64,000 bases of DNA from DATHTS01 sp965219305 (GTDB lineage Bacteria; Acidobacteriota; Blastocatellia; Pyrinomonadales; Pyrinomonadaceae): assembly GCA_965219305.1 (NCBI GenBank), contig OZ244725.1, forward strand, positions 1,736,001-1,800,000, given 5' to 3'. Below are positions 43,094 to 52,406 of the stretch, piece after piece. Position numbers and translations under genes: made by a program. The notes beneath the pieces were generated by a model, which was not told where the DNA came from, ran no database searches, and saw only the letters and a program-made list of their open reading frames with translations. The stretch's first letter is position 1; every line of letters starts with the position of its first letter.

Positions 43094-44770
43094 TTAAATC
43101 TGACGTTTTATAATCATTAAAGTTATATCATCGTGCTGAGGCGCGGTTTGAGCGAAATCATCTATTGCAACGAAAACATCGCTAACGATATTTTCTGACG
43201 AAGTTTCCAGAATCGGACGCAGACAATCTAAAAGATTTTCGTCGCCCCATTCGTTTTCTTCGATGTCGTAGGCTTCAGTTACGCCGTCGGAATAAAGCGC
43301 GAGCAAATCACCGGAATTTAGTTCAATGTGCATTTCTTCGTAACCTTTGCCGAGCATTTCGAGCATATCCGAATCCATCATTCCGAGCGGCAAACCCGTC
43401 GAATCGAATTTTTCGACATCGCCGTTTTCCCGCAAAAGAACACAGTCGCCGTGTCCCGCGCTGACGTAAACGGCTTTGTTAGAATCGGGAAAAACTTCAA
43501 AAAGAATCGCAGTCACGAATTTGTTTGAAGGCGTTGTCGCATAAAGTAATTTGTTTGTCAGCGAAGCGAGTTCGACCAAAGTCGGGACTTTGCCGAGCAG
43601 TGCGCGCATTGTCGCCTGCATATTGCTCATCAAAAGCGATGCCGCCAAACCTTTGCCGGAAACGTCTGCAACGCACAAAAGATAAGATTTTTCGCCCGTT
43701 TCGCTGATTCTTTCAATCGGCAAAACGTCGTAATAGTCGCCGCCGCATTGGAGCGCGGGGCGATTTTTTGCGGCGATGTCGTAACCGTTTATTTTCGGCA
43801 GAAATTCAGGGAAAAGTCCTTGCTGAATACTCGCCGCAAGTTCTAATTCCTGCTCCATTTTTTTGCGTTCGATGGTTTCGAGAACATACCACGAATTTTC
43901 GAGCGCAACGCCTGCTTGTGCGACAAGTCCCGCGCCGAATTCGAGATCGGAGTTGGAAAACGGAACTTTGCCGAAACGCCCGCCGAGCGTGAGAATTCCT
44001 TTGGTCGAAGCCGATGAATTGATCGGGAAAACGAGCTGCGCTTTCTGTTTTTCGAGCGAGGTTTTAAATTCGCTTTCCGGTAAATCCACAACGCGCGCGG
44101 CTTCTGGCAAAACAGGCAGAATTTCCGACAAATCTTCGAGCGGCGGCAAAATTATTCCCTTGTTTCTCAAGACCGGAAAATGATTTTCTTTCTGAACGGC
44201 GAGCGCGTATTTGCCGATTGCCCAGCGTCCGGTCAGCGTCAAAATCAAAAGCTGCGCGACGGCTTCGGGTTCGAGTGTCGAAGTCAGACCGCGAACCAAA
44301 TCCAAAAGCGCGCGGAGTTCCTGCACTTTTTCGTTTAATTGAAAATTGAATTTTTGTGTTTCGTCGTGTGCCTGCGCGTTCGTGATCGAACTTGCGGCGA
44401 TGCCGAGAAGCGCGTCGAGAAATTCGTTTTCTTCCGGCGCGATCTCACCGATCGGCGGTTTTCCGATTCCCAAAACTCCGACGGGATTTTCCGCATCGCC
44501 AATCGGATAAAACGAATAAACTCCGGCGACGCGAAGTTTTTCTTCGTCAAAATCGTCGCCTTTTTTGACGCTCTTCAAACCGCGAAGCTGGGCGATTTTC
44601 ATTTTTCCGTTTTCAGAAACGGCGATAAATCCGCGCCCGACAATCGTTCTGCCCATCACGGTCCGCAGAAGATGTTTTAAGAGACTGTCGAGATCGAGCG
44701 AAGAATTTAAAAGCTGCGCCGATTCGAGAAGCGATTCAAGTCGCGTCGCGTCGCGTAATTTGGCTGACAT
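43094..44770 (-). CDS. GAF-domain PP2C/SpoIIE-type serine phosphatase
   Basis: This 558-residue protein has two GAF-like sensory regions (about residues 15-150, with LLRTVMGRTIVGRGFIAVSE, and 150-300). A short linker coil (ERKKMEQELELAASIQQGLF) precedes a PP2C/RsbU phosphatase domain with LQCGGDYYDVL, LLCVADVSGKGLAASLLMSN, SGDLLALYSDGVTEA and QHDDITLMII metal-binding aspartates. It has no membrane helix. It would dephosphorylate a STAS-domain antagonist in response to a cytosolic signal. It follows the kinase and STAS genes on the same strand. Confidence 0.92.
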   Translation of the reverse strand: MSAKLRDATRLESLLESAQLLNSSLDLDSLLKHLLRTVMGRTIVGRGFIAVSENGKMKIAQLRGLKSVKKGDDFDEEKLRVAGVYSFYPIGDAENPVGVLGIGKPPIGEIAPEENEFLDALLGIAASSITNAQAHDETQKFNFQLNEKVQELRALLDLVRGLTSTLEPEAVAQLLILTLTGRWAIGKYALAVQKENHFPVLRNKGIILPPLEDLSEILPVLPEAARVVDLPESEFKTSLEKQKAQLVFPINSSASTKGILTLGGRFGKVPFSNSDLEFGAGLVAQAGVALENSWYVLETIERKKMEQELELAASIQQGLFPEFLPKINGYDIAAKNRPALQCGGDYYDVLPIERISETGEKSYLLCVADVSGKGLAASLLMSNMQATMRALLGKVPTLVELASLTNKLLYATTPSNKFVTAILFEVFPDSNKAVYVSAGHGDCVLLRENGDVEKFDSTGLPLGMMDSDMLEMLGKGYEEMHIELNSGDLLALYSDGVTEAYDIEENEWGDENLLDCLRPILETSSENIVSDVFVAIDDFAQTAPQHDDITLMIIKRQI

Positions 44771-44780
44771 AATTTAATAA

Positions 44781-44840
44781 TTAATAGTGAATAGTTGATA
44801 ATGTAAAACCAATTCACTATCAACTATCAACTATTCATTT
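44781..44840. repeat. Heptamer-built intergenic hairpin, copy 2
   Basis: GAATAGTTGATA (44789-44800) pairs with TATCAACTATTC (44825-44836). Internal units ATAGTGA and ATAGTTG repeat with 7-base period, so other registers are possible. It lies between the kinase and the GAF-phosphatase genes. Confidence 0.75.
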
Positions 44841-45266
44841 TTTGAGCCGTTTGCTCATATGAAGCGCGTTCTTTTTGCCCGGTTCGATTTCGTAACGAAC
44901 TTCGTCCATCAAAGTTTTCATCAGGCGCATTCCGAGACCGCCGGTTTTGCGTTTGCTGATTAATTGTTCGAGTTCTTCTTGATTAACCGTCGCCGGATCA
45001 AAACCTTTGCCCGTGTCTTCAATGTCAATGGCGAATTCTTCATCATCGAGTTTTGCCCGGACGATAACTTCTTTATTTACATCTTGACCGTAAGCGTGTT
45101 CGATGACGTTGGCGCAGGCTTCGTCAACGGCGAGTTCGAGTTTGGCGACTTCTTTTTCGTCGAAACCGGCTTGCAAAGCCGTGCTGGAAATAAATTCGCG
45201 GATCAGCGCGAGATTTTCGGTCGAAGAAGGAACTTGCAGCGTAAATTTTCTCTCGATCTTTTCCAT
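44835..45266 (-). CDS. RsbW/SpoIIAB-type ATP-binding anti-sigma kinase
   Basis: This 143-residue protein has the GHKL fold: ELAVDEACANVIEHAYG (N-box, Glu49 and Asn53), FAIDIEDTGKGFDP (G1) and KRKTGGLGMRLMKTLMDEV (G2/lid). It binds ATP and probably phosphorylates the STAS protein encoded immediately upstream, with no base between the two genes. In partner switching it would release a sigma factor or other target when the STAS protein is dephosphorylated. Confidence 0.94.
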   Translation of the reverse strand: MEKIERKFTLQVPSSTENLALIREFISSTALQAGFDEKEVAKLELAVDEACANVIEHAYGQDVNKEVIVRAKLDDEEFAIDIEDTGKGFDPATVNQEELEQLISKRKTGGLGMRLMKTLMDEVRYEIEPGKKNALHMSKRLKK

Positions 45267-45641
45267 TTAATACGCATCCTCCCAATTCGTCGGTTCGGCG
45301 AATTTCTCTTTGGATGATTCGACATCATCGCAAAAATGAAAGAGCGTTTCAAAGCCTAAAATTTCAAACGGCTGTTTTACTTTTTCCGACAGACCGCAGA
45401 TTTTTATATCGCCGCCTTCTTCGCGCACTTCTTCGATAAAACCCATAAAAACGCCGAGTCCAGCGGACGAAATGTATGTGAGTTTTTCGCAGTCAACGAC
45501 GATATTTTTCTGTCCGTCGTCGAGAACTTTCTGCACGGCATCTTCAAATTGCGGCGCAGTGTGCGCGTCAACCGCGCCGTCAAGGCGTATGACGGCAAAA
45601 TCTTCTTCGGTGTCCGATGTGATCGAAAATGGATTTGGCAT
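45267..45641 (-). CDS. STAS-domain anti-sigma factor antagonist
   Basis: This 124-residue protein is a STAS domain: EEDFAVIRLDGAVDAHTAPQ, then KNIVVDCEKLTYISSAGLGV with the phosphorylatable Ser58 (Ser59 is adjacent), then GGDIKICGLSEKVKQPFEIL. The last 20 residues extend beyond a minimal STAS domain. It has an AGGAG ribosome site. It is the switch protein of this cluster. The PP2C domains of the three receptors and the GAF phosphatase are its expected phosphatases, and the following gene its kinase. Confidence 0.94.
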   Translation of the reverse strand: MPNPFSITSDTEEDFAVIRLDGAVDAHTAPQFEDAVQKVLDDGQKNIVVDCEKLTYISSAGLGVFMGFIEEVREEGGDIKICGLSEKVKQPFEILGFETLFHFCDDVESSKEKFAEPTNWEDAY

Positions 45642-45730
45642 AATTTAATTTTTTTTCTCCTGTAAGAGAATGGAATCTTGAAACTATTGTCCGAATAAAA
45701 ATTGTAAAACACAAATGAAACGGCAAAAAA

Positions 45731-47878
45731 TCAGCCGATTTTCAAAGCAACAAATGTTACGTCATCGTCCGCCGGTCTTTCTCGCGCCCAATCTTCGCCG
45801 ATTTTTGCAAAGTATTCGACGATTTCAGCCGCGCTTTTGTGAACGATTTCCGGCAAAATTTCAGCGGCTTTTTCAAAACCGATCATTTCATTTTCAGGAT
45901 TAAACATTTCGGGAAAACCATCGCTCATAATTAAGATACAGTCGCCTTTCGACAGATCGAATTTTTCTTCGCGGTATGGAAATTTCGGTATGCTTCCCAA
46001 AGGCATCGCTTTGATTGACACTTCTTCGACAGTCCGAGTTACCGCACGATAAATCAAAACGGCGGGCATTCCGGCGATGCTCAAAGTCATTTTGCCGTTC
46101 TTAAATTTTGCCATCGCCATCGCCATAAACAAACCGCGCAGATTCATTTGTTTAAGCGCGCCGCTCGTCTGACGAAAGATTTGCGGAATATTTTCCTGTT
46201 CGGCAAAAGCATTAAATAAACTTTTCGTCGCCGTGACGACCGAACCGGCTTTAAGTCCGTGTCCCGTCGCATCGCCGACGGCAACCGTCAGCGTTCCGTC
46301 CGTTCCCGTATGAAAATCGTAATAATCGCCGCCGACTTCGGTCGCCGGTTTCATATATGCCGCGATGTCGAGATTCGGCAATTGCGGCAGATTTTTCGGC
46401 AACATCGAAAACTGCAACTGACGCGCTTCTTCGAGTTCTTCGGCGCGGCGTTCGTTTTCAGCTTCGATAATTGTAAGTCTGGCTTTTTCCTTTTCGTAGC
46501 CGACTTCTTTGACAAGTTGTTCTTCGAGGTTTTTGCTCGTGCGGGCAAACTGGCGCGCGAGAAAAACGGCGTTGGCGACGATCAGCAAAGTCAGACACGC
46601 AAAACTGCCAATTGAAAGGTAACTTGAATTTTCACCGAAAATAGATACTAAAACGGTAGAAACGATGGCACTGACAATAAAAGAAAATCCGACCACACCG
46701 AGAACCAGCGAATTATCAACTTTGCGGGAAATAGCACGAATAATCACAATTGAAATAACGACGATATGCCAGATTATCAAGATTACAAAAAGCAAAATTC
46801 CAAGTGAAAAAGTCAAAATGGTAAAAATAGTATTAATTGCCAGATAAGAGACAAACAGCAAAAGTATAACCGCCAGCCAGAGAAACGACATTCTTTTCAA
46901 ATAACGCGGAATCCGGTTTTCAAGAACGGTGTAGAGATACGCGGCAAACGAAAGATAATACATTCCACCGGCGATTGTTCCGACAAATATCTTGGCGAAA
47001 AATGCTCCGGTTCCCATATGAGCCAGAAACATTTCTAAAAACAAAGTGCTGGCGGCTTCGGACAATAAAAATATACTGTAAAAAAGGTTGCCGATCTGTT
47101 GCGGATAAAGAATAAACAGCAGTAAATGAAATAATCCTAACGCCAGACAAATACCGAAAATTCCGCCTCTGACGCTGTTTTTCAAAGCGGTTTCGCTGAC
47201 CATATTGTTGATCGTTTGATTAAGCAGAGAAACGCGCATCTGAAAAACCATCGGTTCCAACACATACCTGGCTGATTCGGCGTTTGAATAGCGAACCGCG
47301 AGCGTGTGCGCGCCAGCGTTTTCAAAAGTGATCGCAATCGGAACAAATTCGGGATTGTAAGTTTCTTCTTCAACGGCGGCGGCGGCGGGTTTTCCAAAAG
47401 TCTCTATTAATTTTCCGTCCACATAAATCTCCGACGCGCCCGGATGATTTACTTCCAAACTCAGAGGTTTGCCGACGAGACTTTCATCAATTTGAAACGG
47501 GAGACGAAACCAGCCGATTCCGTTCCAACCGCTTTTCGGCAGTAAAAGTCCGGTTAGATATTTCGGCGATATCAGTTCCCAACCGGAATCATCGAATTCC
47601 ATTTTCGCCCAAGTTGCATCGTCACCCGATTGATATTTCCAATTCAGATCACCGAGATCAACAGTCTGTTTGTCTTTCAAATTTTCCGTCGCCAAAATTA
47701 TCGGTGTCGGTACAGGTGTCGGTTCGGTTTTTCCCGCGTCTTTTCGACCTTTTTCCATTCCCTTTTCAAATCCTTCCTTCATTTTTCCGCATCCTGCAAA
47801 AGCCAGAGCGGAAAGCATTAATAAAAGAAATAAAAATTTTGGAGAAAAAAATTGAAAATTAGAGAATTTTACAGTCAT
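45731..47878 (-). CDS. 7TM receptor PP2C phosphatase, paralogue A (lipoprotein signal)
   Basis: This 715-residue protein has a lipobox (LSALAFAGCGKM, Cys about 30). A beta jelly-roll-like outer domain follows (DLNWKYQSGDDATWAKMEFD, then GWFRLPFQI and SEIYVDGKLIETFG). A seven-helix membrane part (about residues 235-450) and a cytoplasmic coiled coil (EAENERRAEELEEARQLQFS) come next. The PP2C domain has EVGGDYYDFHTG, VGDATGHGLKAG, MSDGFPEMFN and DDVTFVALK. The layout is that of 7TMR-DISM-type receptors. The outer domain probably binds a carbohydrate-like ligand. It is the promoter-distal copy of three tandem receptors. Confidence 0.9.
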   Translation of the reverse strand: MTVKFSNFQFFSPKFLFLLLMLSALAFAGCGKMKEGFEKGMEKGRKDAGKTEPTPVPTPIILATENLKDKQTVDLGDLNWKYQSGDDATWAKMEFDDSGWELISPKYLTGLLLPKSGWNGIGWFRLPFQIDESLVGKPLSLEVNHPGASEIYVDGKLIETFGKPAAAAVEEETYNPEFVPIAITFENAGAHTLAVRYSNAESARYVLEPMVFQMRVSLLNQTINNMVSETALKNSVRGGIFGICLALGLFHLLLFILYPQQIGNLFYSIFLLSEAASTLFLEMFLAHMGTGAFFAKIFVGTIAGGMYYLSFAAYLYTVLENRIPRYLKRMSFLWLAVILLLFVSYLAINTIFTILTFSLGILLFVILIIWHIVVISIVIIRAISRKVDNSLVLGVVGFSFIVSAIVSTVLVSIFGENSSYLSIGSFACLTLLIVANAVFLARQFARTSKNLEEQLVKEVGYEKEKARLTIIEAENERRAEELEEARQLQFSMLPKNLPQLPNLDIAAYMKPATEVGGDYYDFHTGTDGTLTVAVGDATGHGLKAGSVVTATKSLFNAFAEQENIPQIFRQTSGALKQMNLRGLFMAMAMAKFKNGKMTLSIAGMPAVLIYRAVTRTVEEVSIKAMPLGSIPKFPYREEKFDLSKGDCILIMSDGFPEMFNPENEMIGFEKAAEILPEIVHKSAAEIVEYFAKIGEDWARERPADDDVTFVALKIG

Positions 47879-47923
47879 TTTACGATTAAAACTTGATTTA
47901 GAGATAGAAAATTTAATTTTGGT

Positions 47924-50011
47924 TTAAGGTTCGTTATTTCCGCGGTTGTCGCCAAATTTTAACACAACAAAAGTCACATCGTCATCCTGCGGTCTGCCGT
48001 TCGCCCAATTCTCGCCCGTTTTAATTAAATGATTGATGATTTCCCGTGCTGAAAGACCGGCATTTTTTTGCAGAACTTCCGACGCTTTATCAAAACCGAG
48101 AATTTCATTTTCCGCATTAAACATTTCGGGAAAACCGTCGCTCAACACAATTACGCAATCACCTTTTTGCAGGACGAGTTCCTGTTTTTGATACTTAAAA
48201 TTCGTCAAACTTCCCAAAGGCACAGCACGAATGCTGATTTCCTCGACCGTGTTATCAGCGGCGTGATAAACGAGAGTCGAAGGCATTCCGGCGGCGCAGA
48301 TACTCAAATTGTAGTCTTTTAATTTAATTAACGTCAACGCCATAAACAAACCGCGCAGGTTCATCGCCTTGAGCGAGCGCGAAATTTGCTGCAATGTGTC
48401 GGGAATATCGGCAGCGTCGGCAAAATTATTAAATAAACTTTTCGTTGCAGTCACCATCGTTCCGGCTTTCAAACCGTGTCCGGTCGCATCGCCGACGGCG
48501 ACGGTTAAAGTTCCATCTTTACCGACGTGAAAATCGTAATAATCGCCGCCGACTTCGGTCGCCGGTTTCATATAAGCGGCGATTTCGAGATTCGGCAATT
48601 GCGGCAATTTTTTCGGCAGCATCGAAATCTGAAGTTGTCGGGCTTCTTCGAGTTCTTTAGCACGGCGTTCGTTTTCGGCGCGAAGATCGGCGGCGCGGCG
48701 TTCGCTTTCGATTTGCAGTGCGGAAAGTTCTTTAACTTGTTCGAGTTGAAATTCAAGTTGACGATTCGTGCGGGCAAAATTTCGTGCCAAATAGACGGAA
48801 ACCGTCAGCGGCACGCTGAGAACGCTTAGATACAAATTTATTAAGTAAAGCCATTCGGGTAAAATTAGCCACTGCCTTTCCTGCGAAATATTTAAAGTTA
48901 CGCCAAAAACAATAGTAAAAATGCCCGTCCCGATAATCCACGCACCATCTCGCCGATTTTTTAACGCCTGAAACATTATCCGCAGACAGTCGGCGAATGT
49001 GATAAACAATAAAATTAAAATATATGAAAAATTGTTCCAAATCTGCGCGGCATTTAGCCCGAAACCGATTGCCCAAAGACCAAGCAAAAGCCAGAAAAAT
49101 TTTGAAAAGCGATTGATAAATTCGATGTATAAAAAAGCCAATAGCGAAATTACGGCAAGCCCCTGAATGTTCAGCCGCACGATGTTCGTTACAAGCGAAG
49201 CCGCCGCGCTGAAATGTGCGCTGCCGAACAGATTTTGCAGAAAAAACGTCGCGGCGAGTCCGGCAACGAAAAAACTGTAAAAAAGGTTGCTCAAAGCGGC
49301 GCGGTAAAAAATGTAGAGCAGAAAATGAACGAGCGCAAGCGCGGCAAACAAACCGATAAAGGTAAATTTCACACGGTTTTCGTGCATTTGATCTTCTGTG
49401 CGAAGATCATTCTTCTCCCAACTCTCGACATACAAATTAAAACCCGGAAAAGTGCCGCCGCGTATCAGCCAATTGTTGCGCGTCAAATCGCGCGATGCCG
49501 TAAATGAATAACGCACCGCAAGTGTGTGTTCGCCGCCGCTTTTAAAGACGACCGGAAAAGCCAGCCCGCGCTGATTGTATTCCGTTTCGCCGTCCTGTTT
49601 GATCTCGCCGAAAGATTTTATCAATTCGCCGTCCAGATAAATTTCCGCCGCTCCCCAATTCCATATTAAAAATGCCAGAGATTGATTGGCAAGCCGTTCA
49701 TCAACCGTAATTTTTTTGCGAAACCATGCCCGACCTTCCCAATTTTCGAGCGTTGTTAGATCATCGTTTATCTGCTTATTCGTGAGACTTTTCCAATCAC
49801 CGTCGTCAAAATCTTTCGCCGCCCATTCCTGCTTGTCTCCAGCGTGATATTTCCACGACATTTGGCTGAACGAAATACCTTCATTTCGCATAGAATCGGC
49901 ATCCAGCCTATAAGACGAATCGTTCTGCGCCCAAATTGTTAACGCGAAAATGCCGATAAACAACAGGATTATTGCAAGGCGATTAAGCATTTTGTTGACC
50001 GATTTTTGCAT
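47924..50011 (-). CDS. 7TM receptor PP2C phosphatase, paralogue B
   Basis: This 695-residue protein has the same layout as paralogue A. It has a signal peptide (LAIILLFIGIFALTIWAQ), the outer jelly-roll-like domain (SWKYHAGDKQEWAAKDFDDG, then AWFRKKITV and AEIYLDGELIKSFGE) and seven helices (about residues 215-430). The coil (LRAENERRAKELEEARQLQI) and the PP2C domain (VGDATGHGLKAG, LSDGFPEMFN, QDDDVTFVVLK) follow. It has no lipobox. A 113-base stretch coding for part of the phosphatase is identical to paralogue C, which suggests recent gene conversion. It is 30 bases downstream of paralogue C. Confidence 0.9.
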   Translation of the reverse strand: MQKSVNKMLNRLAIILLFIGIFALTIWAQNDSSYRLDADSMRNEGISFSQMSWKYHAGDKQEWAAKDFDDGDWKSLTNKQINDDLTTLENWEGRAWFRKKITVDERLANQSLAFLIWNWGAAEIYLDGELIKSFGEIKQDGETEYNQRGLAFPVVFKSGGEHTLAVRYSFTASRDLTRNNWLIRGGTFPGFNLYVESWEKNDLRTEDQMHENRVKFTFIGLFAALALVHFLLYIFYRAALSNLFYSFFVAGLAATFFLQNLFGSAHFSAAASLVTNIVRLNIQGLAVISLLAFLYIEFINRFSKFFWLLLGLWAIGFGLNAAQIWNNFSYILILLFITFADCLRIMFQALKNRRDGAWIIGTGIFTIVFGVTLNISQERQWLILPEWLYLINLYLSVLSVPLTVSVYLARNFARTNRQLEFQLEQVKELSALQIESERRAADLRAENERRAKELEEARQLQISMLPKKLPQLPNLEIAAYMKPATEVGGDYYDFHVGKDGTLTVAVGDATGHGLKAGTMVTATKSLFNNFADAADIPDTLQQISRSLKAMNLRGLFMALTLIKLKDYNLSICAAGMPSTLVYHAADNTVEEISIRAVPLGSLTNFKYQKQELVLQKGDCVIVLSDGFPEMFNAENEILGFDKASEVLQKNAGLSAREIINHLIKTGENWANGRPQDDDVTFVVLKFGDNRGNNEP
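48474..48586. repeat. 113-base exact direct repeat within paralogue B
   Basis: It is identical to 50571-50683 in paralogue C and encodes the VGDATGHG and EVGGDYYDF region of the PP2C domain. Flanking sequence diverges sharply on both sides. Confidence 0.9.
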
Positions 50012-50041
50012 TTTTTAGTTCAGCGTTTAAACACGAATTTA

Positions 50042-52126
50042 TTACGTTTTGGCTTTTAAAACAACAAATGTTACATCATCGTCCTGCGGTCTTCCGCCCG
50101 CCCAATTTTCGGCGGCGGCGATTAAATGATCTATAATTTCCTGCGGCGAAACATTCGGATTTTCGCGGATTATATTGTCTGCTTCTTCATCGCCGAGCAT
50201 CTCGCCCTCATCGTTGAACATTTCGGGAAAACCATCGCTCATCAAAACGATCAAATCGTTTGGCTCAAGCGCAAATTCCTGTTTTTTATATTTGATTCCA
50301 GCGATTCCGCCGAGCGGCAACGCACGCAAATCTATTTTTTCGATTTCTCCGGTCGCGTGCCGGTAAATAATCGTCGAAGGCATTCCCGCCGCGCTGATTG
50401 AAATGCGATTGTTTTTGATTTTCAAAAGTGTCATCGCCATAAATAACCCGCGCAGATTCATCGCTTTTAATGATCTTGAAATTTGCTGTAAGGTGTCGGG
50501 AATATCCGGCGCGGACGCGAGGTTGTTAAAAAGTCCTTTTGTTGCAGTAACGACGGTTCCGGCTTTGAGTCCGTGTCCGGTCGCATCGCCGACGGCGACG
50601 GTTAAAGTTCCATCTTTACCGACGTGAAAATCGTAATAATCGCCGCCGACTTCGGTCGCCGGTTTCATATAAGCGGCGATTTCCAAATTCGGAATAATGG
50701 GAAGTTTCTTCGGCAGCATCGAAAACTGTAATTCTCTAGCCTCTTCGAGTTCCTGTGCGCGGCGTTCGTTCTCCGCTTGTAATTTCGCAGTATGTTTTTC
50801 CTGTTCGATTTGTTTTTGCGAGAGAAATTCAACCTGTTCGAGTTGCGACTTCAAGTTTCGGTTCGTGTTAGCAAAATTCCGCGCAAGAAATATGGAAACG
50901 GCAACCGGAACAGCAAGAATTAAGGAGATCTCACCAACTGCGGCAACTAATTCAGGTAAATCCAATTTGAAAAATTCTCTCATCAAAATACTTAACATTC
51001 CGAGAGAAAAAACCTGTATGCCGCCCATTAAAATCCACGCGCCCGATTTTTTTTTTCGTAAACTTTGAACCAAAATGAAAATGAAGAACGCGAAAGTTAA
51101 ACCGATTAACATCGCTACAAACAAGCCCAAAACCTGCAAACTATTAAGTAAAACCAAGCTGGCTATCGTATTGATAATCCATAATCCCGTCAAAATCCAA
51201 AAAAGCTTTCCTAATTGACGCTTAAAAGCGACGTGAAGAAATATCAGAAGCGCAACAAACAAGACGGCAAACATAATAGTACGAATCTGACCGAGTATAA
51301 ATGTTGCAAAAATTGACTGATGACCGGCATATATAAAATTCCCGCATAAAAGAAAAAAGGCGAAGGCGGCGACATATATGCTGTAAAAAAGATTGCCGCG
51401 CTCAACCCGATAAAATAAATACAGCAAAAAATGCAGAAGCGCGAGCGACAGAAGAACTCCGATGAAGAAAAATCCGATCCGCATCGAAGAATTGTTGGAA
51501 TACCGGCTGATTACCTCGCCAACGTCATCGGCGTTTCTTATCATTAAAACAAATTCCGGCGAAATTCCGCCGTTAATCATCCATTTTGCTTTAATGCTCG
51601 AAGTATCTGCAAAGGCTTTTGACGCAAATCTAACAGCCAAAACGTGTTCGCCGGAATTTTCAAAGCGAATGGGAATCGGCAAACCTTTCGGATTGTATTC
51701 ACTAATTTCAGAATCGGTTATTTTGCCGAACTCTTGTAACTTTTGACCGTCGAGATAAATTTCCGATGCTCCGGTTTGATAAGCGATAAGCGCGAGTCTT
51801 TTTTCAGCAAGACTTTCTTCAACCTTAAAATGCAGGCGAAACCAAGACCGCCCGTTCCAATCCGGTTTTTCGAGCATTTCCGGTTTGATTTTCGTTTCTT
51901 CTAGTTTTTCCCAACCGGAATCGTCAAACTGCGGATTCACCCAAGCCGAATCGTCGCCCGATTGATATTTCCAACCTGCTTTTGTTAAATCCACACTTTT
52001 TTCGTCCTGCAAATTTTCAGCCTTCAGAATAAAAATTTGTTCGTCCGGCTGTTGAGCTATTGCCGGAAGCAGAAAAACAGCCAGAATAAAACACAGAAAA
52101 ATAATCTGATTACTTTTAAAGAACAT
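50042..52126 (-). CDS. 7TM receptor PP2C phosphatase, paralogue C
   Basis: This 694-residue protein has a signal peptide (IIFLCFILAVFLLPAIAQ) and the outer jelly-roll-like domain (AGWKYQSGDDSAWVNPQFDD, then RSWFRLHFKV and ASEIYLDGQKLQEFGK). The seven-helix part follows (about residues 215-425). The coil (LQAENERRAQELEEARELQF) and the PP2C domain are intact (VGDATGHGLKAG, MSDGFPEMFN, DDDVTFVVLK). It is the promoter-proximal gene of the signalling block. AT-rich sequence of 280 bases precedes it. The receptor would couple an envelope signal to dephosphorylation of the STAS protein. Confidence 0.9.
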   Translation of the reverse strand: MFFKSNQIIFLCFILAVFLLPAIAQQPDEQIFILKAENLQDEKSVDLTKAGWKYQSGDDSAWVNPQFDDSGWEKLEETKIKPEMLEKPDWNGRSWFRLHFKVEESLAEKRLALIAYQTGASEIYLDGQKLQEFGKITDSEISEYNPKGLPIPIRFENSGEHVLAVRFASKAFADTSSIKAKWMINGGISPEFVLMIRNADDVGEVISRYSNNSSMRIGFFFIGVLLSLALLHFLLYLFYRVERGNLFYSIYVAAFAFFLLCGNFIYAGHQSIFATFILGQIRTIMFAVLFVALLIFLHVAFKRQLGKLFWILTGLWIINTIASLVLLNSLQVLGLFVAMLIGLTFAFFIFILVQSLRKKKSGAWILMGGIQVFSLGMLSILMREFFKLDLPELVAAVGEISLILAVPVAVSIFLARNFANTNRNLKSQLEQVEFLSQKQIEQEKHTAKLQAENERRAQELEEARELQFSMLPKKLPIIPNLEIAAYMKPATEVGGDYYDFHVGKDGTLTVAVGDATGHGLKAGTVVTATKGLFNNLASAPDIPDTLQQISRSLKAMNLRGLFMAMTLLKIKNNRISISAAGMPSTIIYRHATGEIEKIDLRALPLGGIAGIKYKKQEFALEPNDLIVLMSDGFPEMFNDEGEMLGDEEADNIIRENPNVSPQEIIDHLIAAAENWAGGRPQDDDVTFVVLKAKT
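50571..50683. repeat. 113-base exact direct repeat within paralogue C
   Basis: Partner of 48474-48586; see there. Confidence 0.9.
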
Positions 52127-52406
52127 AAGTTTTTATTTATTAAAACTCTAATAACACGAAACTTTTACCGGGTGATGATTCAGAATAAAGACAAAAAACT
52201 TGAATAGTAGAATCCGATAATTATTGGAAAATGGCAAATTCTCGACAATATCAATATATTAAATTACTGTATTATTTTGCATTTATCATATTATTGATTT
52301 AATTTGTAATTCATAGAATTGTAATTTCAGTTTTTATATCTGAAAAAAACAACGTAAAATCACAAAAATAGCTTTTAATAAAAAAATAATTTTGGAGTAA
52401 ATATAA

